In this document: piece by piece, positions 33,859 to 40,590 of the stretch
How positions within the stretch are numbered: position 1 is the stretch's first letter
Layout: every line of letters starts with the position of its first letter
Source: Leptolyngbya sp. BC1307
Lineage (GTDB): Bacteria > Cyanobacteriota > Cyanobacteriia > Phormidesmidales > Phormidesmidaceae
Length of the DNA stretch: 45,812 nucleotides
Direction: 5' to 3'
Assembly: GCF_002286735.1 (NCBI RefSeq)
Contig: NZ_NRTA01000036.1
Coordinates: 1-45,812, forward strand
Translations under genes and position numbers: made by a program
The notes under the pieces: model-generated
Databases searched by the model: none
Seen by the model: only the letters and a program-made list of their open reading frames with translations
What the model was told of the DNA's origin: nothing

Positions 33859-35337
33859 ATGACCTCCCCCGTCGTCTACCCTCAAATTCAGCGGACTCTG
33901 GCCGCCATCGTGGTAACCGATGCTGTTGGCTTTAGTAAGCGTATGTCGCAGGATGAAGACCGGGCGCTAGCGGTGATCAACCGCGACTTACAGCTCATTT
34001 CAGAGCTGTGCGAATTTTTTGAGGGGCAGGTGCTTAAGACCATTGGCGACGGCGTGCTGATGTACTTTGTCAGTGCCGTGCAGGCCGCAGCCTGCGCCAT
34101 CGAGATGCAAAAAACCTTTGCTGGCTTTGCCAAAACCGGTCAGGCGAGCGATCACTTTACCCATCGTGTGGGTGTTCATCTGGGCGATATTTTTTTCAAC
34201 CAGCAAGACATGATGGGCACGGGGGTCAATATCGCTGCCCGGCTGGAGTCGGAAGCTAAGCCCGGTGCTATCTGCATGTCTCAGGTGGTCTATGAGGTTG
34301 TCAAATCGCGCTTAGAGCTAGACGTTAGCTACATTGGTGAACTGTCGCTCAAAAATATTGAAGAGGCTGTAGCTGCCTATCATGTATGGCCGGTGGGTAT
34401 GCGCCCCGAAAATAGCAAAGAAGAGACGACAGAAGCGATCGCCCCACTGACACTGACTCCCCTCTATACAGCGCTTAGAGCACTTTCAGAGCATCCGAAC
34501 AGCCGCCGTATCAAAAAGCTGCTCTACGGGGCGCACTATTCTGCTTGGGAAAACGATGCTGTGGTGTTAGAGGGAATACCGCTCAAAGTGCTGCTGGAGT
34601 CTCTGACTGACCGCAGTACCAGCCTGAATGAATGCCGCCACCACCTCTATCAGATTGTCGGCACGCTCAACCGCCAAGAGGCTTACACGCAAGTAGCTGA
34701 GGTCGTTCTCAAGCATCTGCGTACCTTTTATGCCAATCCGACCCAGGTAGTAGATGTAGAAAAAGCGCTTTCTAAAACCTCAGAGGCTCTGGCAGGGGAG
34801 CCATCTGGCCCGATTGAAACCTTTCAAGAAGACTCTGGCGCTCTGAGTCAGCCGATTGCGACCCTTTGTCAAGATATCGCCGACCGACTAGAGCTAACAT
34901 CCGAAAAGATTCGCCTGAAGAAGATGCTCTACTGTCTGTGCTACGACAGCTGGGAAAACGACAGCGATCGCATTGCTCAAATTCACACCAGTAGCCTGAT
35001 CAAAGAGCTGCGTCGGCAGGTGGCCACCCTGCAAGACTTACAGAGCCGCCTGCGCATCATTTTGCTCCGGCTCAACCGCAAGGCAAAATACGCGCCAGTA
35101 GCCGATACGCTTTTCCAAGAGTGCCAGACGCTCTATGCCGAAAGCGACGGCCCCCTTTCGCTGCCCAGCGCCATTGACCTAGAAGACGCCGCCGCTGACA
35201 ATACTCAAATCAATCTGCGTAAAAAGCCGACTCAGCGCTGGGTCTCTCAATCGGCTATCCCGCCCGTTATTCCGCCATCTGTCTTAATCCGTTCCACCGC
35301 ACTGAATCAAAAGCGGATAGACAGACTCGCTGAATAG
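33859..35337 (+). CDS. Class III adenylate/guanylate cyclase with duplicated C-terminal domain
   Basis: The 492-residue protein starts directly with the cyclase domain (about 10-180). Metal-binding Asp are D21 (VVTDAVGFSKRM) and D64 (KTIGDGV). K60 is in the position of the adenine-selecting Lys. N124 and R128 (GTGVNIAARLE) are the transition-state residues, and Thr 121 stands where many adenylyl cyclases have Asp. The rest contains two copies of an unknown region of about 75 residues: 217-292 (RIKKLLYGAHYSAWENDAVV) and 352-427 (RLKKMLYCLCYDSWENDSDR). Each ends LNR-x4-Y-x2-VA-x12-LY/FYA. It is cytoplasmic and probably makes cAMP. No promoter or operon partner was recognised. Confidence 0.88.
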   Translation: MTSPVVYPQIQRTLAAIVVTDAVGFSKRMSQDEDRALAVINRDLQLISELCEFFEGQVLKTIGDGVLMYFVSAVQAAACAIEMQKTFAGFAKTGQASDHFTHRVGVHLGDIFFNQQDMMGTGVNIAARLESEAKPGAICMSQVVYEVVKSRLELDVSYIGELSLKNIEEAVAAYHVWPVGMRPENSKEETTEAIAPLTLTPLYTALRALSEHPNSRRIKKLLYGAHYSAWENDAVVLEGIPLKVLLESLTDRSTSLNECRHHLYQIVGTLNRQEAYTQVAEVVLKHLRTFYANPTQVVDVEKALSKTSEALAGEPSGPIETFQEDSGALSQPIATLCQDIADRLELTSEKIRLKKMLYCLCYDSWENDSDRIAQIHTSSLIKELRRQVATLQDLQSRLRIILLRLNRKAKYAPVADTLFQECQTLYAESDGPLSLPSAIDLEDAAADNTQINLRKKPTQRWVSQSAIPPVIPPSVLIRSTALNQKRIDRLAE

Positions 35338-35367
35338 CTGGCCCAATAGCTGGCCCAATAGCTGGCC
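35333..35367. repeat. 12-base tandem repeat overlapping the cyclase stop codon
   Basis: AATAGCTGGCCC occurs at 35333-35344 and 35345-35356, and 11 bases of a third copy at 35357-35367. The first copy contains the TAG stop (35335-35337). Confidence 0.95.
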
Positions 35368-35454
35368 AGAACAGCTTTATAGCGCCAAATCCGATAAGAT
35401 AGCTTACTGGATTGGCGATAGCGGAGGTTGGCTGCAGTGCAGCTAAATTAACGG

Positions 35455-36435
35455 ATGGGCGTTTCGACCGTTTTTATTGATGGTGAAGCCGGAACAACTG
35501 GGCTGCAGATTTATCAGCGCCTAGCTGAGCGTGACGATATTAAAGTTATCAGTATCGACCCAGATAAGCGTAAAGACACCACTGAGCGCACCAAACTGCT
35601 CAACGCTGCTGATGTCTCTATTCTCTGCTTGCCCGACGACGCTGCCCTAGAGGCCGTTAGCTGGGTGACCAACCCCAAAACCAAAATATTGGATGCCAGC
35701 ACCGCCCATCGTACTAATAAAAACTGGGCCTATGGATTTCCGGAACTAACCTCAGGTCAGCGATCGCAGATCGCGAAATCTACTCGGGTCAGCAATCCGG
35801 GCTGCTACCCGACAGGCTTTTTAGCCGTTGTTTCACCGCTGGTCAGCACCGGTACCTTACCTGCCGATTTGCCAATGACCGTCAACGCAATTTCTGGCTA
35901 CTCAGGTGGCGGTAAAAAGCTAATCGCCCAGTACGAAGCCTCTCACCAAGAAAATCAGCAGCAGGGACGCGAATCGGTTGCGCCCTACAGCCCTTACGGG
36001 CTCCAGTTTGGTCATAAGCACGTCAAAGAGATGCAAACATATGCAGGGCTAAGCCACGCGCCGCTGTTTGTGCCCGCAGTCGGTGATTTTGCCCAGGGGA
36101 TGGTGGTGCAGGTGCCGCTGCCGCTGTGGACGCTAGATCAACCCCCCACAGGTCAGCAGCTACACGATGTATTAAGCGAGCACTACGCAGACGAGCCCTT
36201 TGTCCGAGTGATGCCTTACCCAGCAGTCAATGAGCTGCGCGATCGCACCTTTTTAGAAGCGAAAAGCGCAAATCATACCAACGAGGTGCAGCTATTTGTC
36301 TTTGCTAACGACGTTACCCAAGAAGCGCTGCTAGTCGCCCGGCTAGACAATTTGGGCAAAGGAGCCTCAGGAGCCGCTGTGCAAAATCTCAACATCATGC
36401 TGTCCCTCCCTGAGAGCGCAGGGCTAACCCAGTAG
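35455..36435 (+). CDS. argC: N-acetyl-gamma-glutamyl-phosphate reductase, type 2
   Basis: ArgC reduces N-acetylglutamyl phosphate with NADPH in arginine synthesis. The 326-residue protein has IDGEAGTTGLQIYQRL (nucleotide binding), catalytic Cys 117 in SNPGCYPTGF, and ISGYSGGGKKLI. GEAGTTGL and the short length are marks of the type-2 enzyme, common in proteobacteria; cyanobacteria usually have type 1 (GASGYGG, about 350 residues). This could be a second or a transferred enzyme, possibly with another substrate. The ATG at 35455 follows ACGG; no better start exists. After its TAG the same frame continues as a tautomerase remnant. Confidence 0.88.
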   Translation: MGVSTVFIDGEAGTTGLQIYQRLAERDDIKVISIDPDKRKDTTERTKLLNAADVSILCLPDDAALEAVSWVTNPKTKILDASTAHRTNKNWAYGFPELTSGQRSQIAKSTRVSNPGCYPTGFLAVVSPLVSTGTLPADLPMTVNAISGYSGGGKKLIAQYEASHQENQQQGRESVAPYSPYGLQFGHKHVKEMQTYAGLSHAPLFVPAVGDFAQGMVVQVPLPLWTLDQPPTGQQLHDVLSEHYADEPFVRVMPYPAVNELRDRTFLEAKSANHTNEVQLFVFANDVTQEALLVARLDNLGKGASGAAVQNLNIMLSLPESAGLTQ

Positions 36436-36555
36436 CGACAGCAGTTGGGCATTGCTGTAGAAGATATTGAGATTGCTATGTTTGAGCTGCCCAGGCACAA
36501 CTGGGGCATTCGAGGTGTCCCAGGTGACGAGCTGGTGCTGGACTATACCGTGTAA
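36436..36555 (+). pseudogene. C-terminal remnant of a tautomerase-family gene
   Basis: Directly after the argC stop, in the same frame, 39 codons read RQQLGIAVEDIEIAMFELPR and then HNWGIRGVPGDELVLDYTV before TAA. The segment F-E-x-P-R-H-N-W-G-I-R-G resembles the end of tautomerase/4-oxalocrotonate-tautomerase-like proteins. There is no room for the N-terminal half with its catalytic Pro, so this is a deletion remnant joined to argC. It could be a short readthrough extension of ArgC. Confidence 0.6.
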
Positions 36556-36561
36556 GTACAA

Positions 36562-36596
36562 CAAAATAGCCGCGGCTCATAAGGAGCCGCGGCTAT
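36562..36596 (-). terminator. Strong hairpin terminator behind the ferritin-like operon
   Basis: A perfect 13-base-pair stem, ATAGCCGCGGCTC (36566-36578) with GAGCCGCGGCTAT (36584-36596), has a five-base loop. On the minus strand it is followed by TTTTG, so it should end the minus-strand transcript of the two ferritin-like genes. It may also work for argC on the plus strand, though no T run follows there. Confidence 0.8.
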
Positions 36597-36690
36597 CCAA
36601 TAATTAGACAAACATAGATAAACAACTGTCAGCGTTTGGCTAAGTCGAGAGGTCTAGCCTGTCTATGACTACGATCTCTCACCACAGTTT

Positions 36691-37599
36691 TTACCACAGC
36701 GCCCGAGGGGGAGCTTCAGGCTGTGTGGGAGGCGTTGCTGGCTGTCTGGGCTGAGGCGTTGCTGGCTGTCTGGGCTGAGGCGTTGCTGGCTGCTCAACAT
36801 TCGTCAGAATAGGGCCAACTAGCGCTAGCACTTCATCTTGGGTGGCATAGCCGTCAAACGCATCAGAGCTAAAGGGAATGGGCGTACCAGTCCGGTTTTC
36901 GTTATAGATAACTTCGCTGCTGCTGGCGTTTTCCGATATCCAGGGTCTGACATCAGCGCCGAGTAGCGACTGCCGCAGATACCTCACACCCGCTGCGTGG
37001 CGAGCTTCGACGCTGTGGATGGCCAAGGCTGCCGCTAATACAGTTTTACCAGCGTCACCCGCTGCCAACAGGTTTTGCACCTGTCCTTTGTAAGCAGCGA
37101 CACCTAAATCTTCAACATACTGCCCGGCTAGCAAAAAATCTGCGGGGTTGGCAAATGGGTCGCGCCCTAAAATTGCCGAATAGTTTGGGTTAGACGGAAT
37201 CGTAACGATGTTAGGGTCGCCGCCCAAACTAGGGAGAACAGCCGAGAGATCGGCGACATGGGTGGCCTCATCTTGGCCGTAGGAGACGATAATTTCTTTG
37301 GCAAACTGCGGGACGCTAGCTAGACCGCCGCTCTGAGCTGCAATCGCCGCCCGACGATAAAAGTCAGCTTCCAGTTTTTCTAAAGTCAAGGCGTATTCAG
37401 TCACCTGCCGGGGCGTCAAAACCGCTTGAGCTTGGGCTGGAGAAGCGGGGCTCAGAAACAGCAGCAGCAGTGCCAACGGCAAAACTATAGCCGCACTAAA
37501 GCGAGTAAAAGAGAGTTTGAGCGAATAAGATAAAAACGATAAAACTTGGGTCGCCTGCTGCGCGATTAGGGTTAAGTAGGGTTTCATGGGGTTCTTCAT
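36691..37599 (-). CDS. Exported ferritin-like domain protein with Pro-rich tail
   Basis: The protein of about 302 residues starts with a long signal region (hydrophobic core AAIVLPLALLLLFLSPAS, cleavage likely at AQA-QA). The ferritin_2-like four-helix domain follows: TEYALTLEKLEADFYRRAA, GQDEATHVADL, GQYVEDLGVAAYKGQ, IHSVEARHAAGVRYL. Glu and His residues in those helices could bind metals. The C-terminus is a (PATPQPRQ)n tail from a 24-base tandem repeat. ATG 37599 is four bases after the stop of the preceding Tat-exported paralogue, so the two form an operon. The role is unknown; iron or stress-related functions are plausible. ATG 37587 is an alternative start. Confidence 0.82.
   Translation of the reverse strand: MKNPMKPYLTLIAQQATQVLSFLSYSLKLSFTRFSAAIVLPLALLLLFLSPASPAQAQAVLTPRQVTEYALTLEKLEADFYRRAAIAAQSGGLASVPQFAKEIIVSYGQDEATHVADLSAVLPSLGGDPNIVTIPSNPNYSAILGRDPFANPADFLLAGQYVEDLGVAAYKGQVQNLLAAGDAGKTVLAAALAIHSVEARHAAGVRYLRQSLLGADVRPWISENASSSEVIYNENRTGTPIPFSSDAFDGYATQDEVLALVGPILTNVEQPATPQPRQPATPQPRQPATPPTQPEAPPRALW
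36731..36792. repeat. 24-base tandem repeat in the 3' end of the ferritin-like gene
   Basis: GGCGTTGCTGGCTGTCTGGG followed by CTGA (24 bases) occurs at 36731-36754 and 36755-36778, with a partial third copy to 36792. It encodes the repeated PATPQPRQ unit. Confidence 0.95.
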
Positions 37600-37603
37600 G
37601 ATT

Positions 37604-38326
37604 TTAAGCAACGAGCGCACCGTTAATGGGATTGTTAATCAGGTTAAGTGAGCCGACGATGGACACGACCTGGTTGGGGCTGTATAGCTCGTCGTAAGCC
37701 CTACCTTTAAATGGATTGAGGCTGGCAACTAGGTCTTCGTCGGGGACTAGACGATCGCTATCTGGCTGAGTTGTAGGTCTGCCTAGCAAGGCCCGTACGC
37801 CGCCTGCATGGCGCGCTTCAACTGAGACAATTGAGCCTGCAGCCAAAAGGTAAGTGGGGTTAGTTAGAAATAGGCCAGCGCCATTGTAGGCATGGACGCC
37901 GACATCTTCTAGAGCAACTGCTGTATTGAGAATAGTGTCGCGATCGCTCAAAATAGCCGCTAAACCGTCTGGATTAAAGCTAATATCTTCGGTCTCAAAC
38001 AGCACCTGATCGCCTAAGACACCTCGTAAGAAGGTGACGTGCGCCGCTTCTTGAGCGCCTAAGACTCTGATGTACTCTAGCTCTGTGCTATCGGTAACCA
38101 TGCCCGAATCGGCTGCTGCCGCATAGAAAGCTGCTTCAAGCTCCTCTAGCAGCAGGGCAAAATTGAGAATGCCAACGTCGTCAGCCTCAAAAGTAAGGGT
38201 GGCGATACCATTCGACTGCGCGCTTACCACTTTGGGCAAAGTCGAAATCATCAGGCCGCCAAAACCACATAGGCCCCACTTGAGCAGGCTACGGCGCGAG
38301 GCGGATAGTGTTTTTATCTGATTCAC
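37604..38326 (-). CDS. Tat-exported ferritin-like domain protein
   Basis: The 240-residue protein has a twin-arginine signal, SRRSLLKWG, followed by a hydrophobic segment (LCGFGGLMISTL) and VSA-Q cleavage near 37. Tat export suggests folding or metal loading in the cytoplasm before passage to the periplasm or lumen. The ferritin_2-like domain follows with LNFALLLEELEAAFYAAAA, GAQEAAHVTFL, TAVALEDVGVHAYNG and SVEARHAGGVRAL. The helix order and Glu/His spacing match the downstream gene, so they are paralogues. The start is GTG at 38326, with GGGAGA eight bases upstream. It is the first gene of the operon and ends four bases before the next start. Confidence 0.85.
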   Translation of the reverse strand: MNQIKTLSASRRSLLKWGLCGFGGLMISTLPKVVSAQSNGIATLTFEADDVGILNFALLLEELEAAFYAAAADSGMVTDSTELEYIRVLGAQEAAHVTFLRGVLGDQVLFETEDISFNPDGLAAILSDRDTILNTAVALEDVGVHAYNGAGLFLTNPTYLLAAGSIVSVEARHAGGVRALLGRPTTQPDSDRLVPDEDLVASLNPFKGRAYDELYSPNQVVSIVGSLNLINNPINGALVA

Positions 38327-38834
38327 AGTGACATCTCCCGAACATGATCTATATGCATTTGCTAATTGTGTGATTTAGTTTGCAGAATTTTCGAAGTCTA
38401 AGCCATTCGAGGCTATGTCATGCTTCTACCAGAACTTCTCTGTCAAAAGGGATAAGTTCCGCCGAACGGCTACGAGTAATAGGTGAAGCTCGCTGCTGTA
38501 ATTCCCAGCACGGCAAGCATCGCCGTGTACCTGTAATTTAGTGAGTAAGAGAAGCTATGACCAGTCCAAAAACTGTTCAGTCTTTGTTCACTGTAGGTTG
38601 GTCACTTTGCTGAGGTCTATCACACCGGCTGAAAGCCTTGTGTTTCAACGGGCAAAGTGACTCGCGGTTCCCGTAGGTTAGTCTTCTCTATGAGTATGCA
38701 TCCGGGAACCGCTATGTGCCGAAAATTACGGCTCTGAGCACGCAGCGAACGGCATGGAGTTTCGCACAAACCCCTATGGACTATGGATGATGGATAGCTT
38801 TTCAAGCCCATTTGGAATTTATCCCTTGCCAGCT
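38327..38834. other. Intergenic region with a large inverted repeat
   Basis: About 500 bases between two minus-strand genes. The promoter of the ferritin-like operon should lie near 38340-38400 but was not clearly identified. GCGGTTCCCG (38664-38673) and CGGGAACCGC (38703-38712) form a perfect 10-base-pair stem around 29 bases. On the minus strand it would stand 3' of the L,D-transpeptidase stop, but no T run follows, so it is not a standard terminator. No protein gene was recognised. Confidence 0.5.
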
Positions 38835-39497
38835 CTAGGGTTCGACAATAACCGGTGTGCCTATCGCTACCACGTCGTACAGCGCCCGGACATCTTCGTT
38901 GTACATGCGAACACAGCCGTGAGAGGCTGCCTTGCCAACAGAATCACGGTTGGGCGTGCCGTGAAAGCCAATCACATTGTTACCGTCTGACCAAAAGCCA
39001 ATCCAGCGCTCGCCTAGCGGATTGTCAGGGCCAGGGGGTGAGACTTCATCGGTAAAGGGGTTAGTCCACCCAGGATCGACTATCTGAGAAAACACAGAAA
39101 ACTCGCCGGGAGGCGTTTCCCAGCCGGACCGCCCAATCGCGACCGGATAGCTGACTTCTACTGTTTCGCCCCGATAGACGTACACCCGCCGGTCGCTCAG
39201 GCTCAGCCGTAGCCGCACCGTTTGATCTGCTGTTTCTGGCGCGATCGCGGGTTCCTCAGACTCAGCAGTTGGCGCTGGCGCAACGGTAGAACGGGGTGGA
39301 ATCGAGTTTAATAGGCCAGGCAAACTCGGGGCGGCTTGCGAGGTTGAGGGTGACGGCGTCAGCACCGCTGGGTCATTTTCCTCAGCGAAAGCACCGGCTA
39401 TCCCTACGCTGCTCAGCAGCAGACTACCCAGGCCAGCAGCCAGTGAGCGATAGGCTAATCCCTTGTAAAACCCTAATTTTTGATCCATAAATTCCAT
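38835..39497 (-). CDS. L,D-transpeptidase (YkuD domain), exported
   Basis: The protein of about 220 residues has an N-terminal signal or anchor (LAAGLGSLLLSSVGIAGAFA), a Pro/Ser/Thr-rich linker to about residue 85, and a YkuD domain. That domain has LRLSLSDRRVYVYRGE, PVAIGRSGWETPPGEF, IGFHGT and the catalytic SHGCVRM. It should form 3-3 cross-links or attach proteins in periplasmic peptidoglycan. Starts at 39497 and 39488 (three residues shorter, with GGA nearby) are both possible; TTG 39509 is less likely. It is a single gene, separated from the response regulator gene upstream by a terminator. Confidence 0.9.
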   Translation of the reverse strand: MEFMDQKLGFYKGLAYRSLAAGLGSLLLSSVGIAGAFAEENDPAVLTPSPSTSQAAPSLPGLLNSIPPRSTVAPAPTAESEEPAIAPETADQTVRLRLSLSDRRVYVYRGETVEVSYPVAIGRSGWETPPGEFSVFSQIVDPGWTNPFTDEVSPPGPDNPLGERWIGFWSDGNNVIGFHGTPNRDSVGKAASHGCVRMYNEDVRALYDVVAIGTPVIVEP

Positions 39498-39663
39498 AAA
39501 TAGTGTCAAGCTGTATAAATAAATCTACCAACGAAAAAATTCGGTAAATCACCGGTCGAATCATAGCTCAAACCGGTCACGAAATAGGTTGTCTTACTTT
39601 CCGCCTTTCAAACTGTCACACTCAAGTTTTAAGCATTCAGTCGAGTCTCTGATACATCAAAGC

Positions 39664-39699
39664 AAAATCACCGAGTGAGAGAGACCACCCGGTGATTTT
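39664..39699 (-). terminator. Terminator behind the response regulator gene
   Basis: AAAATCACCG (39664-39673) pairs with CGGTGATTTT (39690-39699), with a 16-base loop. The stem is flanked by A on one side and T on the other, so it can work on either strand. On the minus strand it follows the response regulator stop by about 45 bases. Confidence 0.7.
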
Positions 39700-39713
39700 C
39701 CATTTGCTGTGAC

Positions 39714-39742
39714 TCAGATTTCGTAGTTATCAGATTTCGTAG
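39714..39742. repeat. 13-base direct repeat abutting the response regulator stop codon
   Basis: TCAGATTTCGTAG occurs at 39714-39726 and 39730-39742. The second copy ends one base before the minus-strand stop codon (39743-39745). Confidence 0.95.
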
Positions 39743-40486
39743 CTAGAAGAAGCTAGCAGTGAGTTCTTCCGCTTCATCAGTCAGAACGAGTTCATCAAGC
39801 TGTGATTCTTCTGAGCGCTGATGCAAGTTAGCCTCTGGTAGATACTCAAAGTTGGGAATTCTTGCCAGCATCTTGATCTTAGCGACACAGGTTTTTTGGA
39901 TAAGGGCAATGCCTTGCTCGCGTTCTTTGCTAGCTGGCAGCGTTTTTAAGAGACTGCTCACCTGATTCAGCTGATTCAACGCGCTTTTCATATGCAGGCG
40001 AATGTCAGAGACCAGTGCCGCTTGATCCTGGTCGAGGGCATCTCGAAACTGCTGATTTTCTTGCTGAAGGGCTTCGAGCTCCTGGTTGCTGTCGGCTTTG
40101 TACTGTTCAGCGATCGCCGCTTGTTTTTGTAGCCGAGTTTCGATAGCGCCGATCACCTCCATGCAGGTAAACGGTTTCGTTAGATAGTCATCAGCACCTA
40201 ACGCCATACCCTGACGAATATCGCCTTTGTCAGCCAAGGCCGTTAAAAAGATAAAGGGAATAGACGCTGTCTCTGGTTCTTGTCGCAGCGCGCTCAGCAC
40301 ATCGTGCCCGTCTAGCTCAGGCATCATCACATCGCACAAAATCAGGTCGGGCTTGTGTTCCATAGCGCCGATTAAGCCAGTGATGCCATTGTCTGCGCCA
40401 ACGATGTCGTATCCTTCTAGCGCCAGCAGCTCCAGAAGATTTGCCCGAATTTCGATTTCGTCTTCAATGACTAAAACTTTAACCAT
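39743..40486 (-). CDS. Response regulator with C-terminal coiled-coil / DHp-like helix
   Basis: The 247-residue protein has a CheY-type receiver domain (1-120: VLVIEDE, phosphorylated Asp 52 in CDVMMPELDG, Thr in FLTALAD, Lys in LTKPF). No DNA-binding domain follows. Residues about 120-155 form a Gln/Glu-rich coiled coil. The segment DIRLHMKSALNQLNQVSSLL then resembles the dimerisation helix of histidine kinases with the phospho-accepting His replaced by Leu. It is encoded 104 bases after the FHA-PAS histidine kinase on the same strand and is the obvious partner. The output is probably protein-protein interaction. Confidence 0.88.
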   Translation of the reverse strand: MVKVLVIEDEIEIRANLLELLALEGYDIVGADNGITGLIGAMEHKPDLILCDVMMPELDGHDVLSALRQEPETASIPFIFLTALADKGDIRQGMALGADDYLTKPFTCMEVIGAIETRLQKQAAIAEQYKADSNQELEALQQENQQFRDALDQDQAALVSDIRLHMKSALNQLNQVSSLLKTLPASKEREQGIALIQKTCVAKIKMLARIPNFEYLPEANLHQRSEESQLDELVLTDEAEELTASFF

Positions 40487-40545
40487 GATGTCTCCTGACT
40501 AGAAAAGAGATTGTTTGAAAAGGATCAATGTGTCTTTGTTGAAAT

Positions 40546-40567
40546 ACAGCGGTGCTACAGCGGTGCT
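40546..40567. repeat. 11-base tandem duplication between kinase and regulator genes
   Basis: ACAGCGGTGCT is present twice in direct succession (40546-40556, 40557-40567), 23 bases beyond the kinase stop codon. Confidence 0.9.
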
Positions 40568-40590
40568 ATAGCGCTCAAGCCAACCAGTCT

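Noticed and set aside
5076-36792. Short tandem repeats as a CRISPR array
   Set aside because: Units are 7-24 bases, directly adjacent or nearly so, with no spacers of constant length and no cas genes.
38840-38850. GGTTCGA as a tRNA T-loop
   Set aside because: It lies inside the 3' coding part of the L,D-transpeptidase and no cloverleaf surrounds it.
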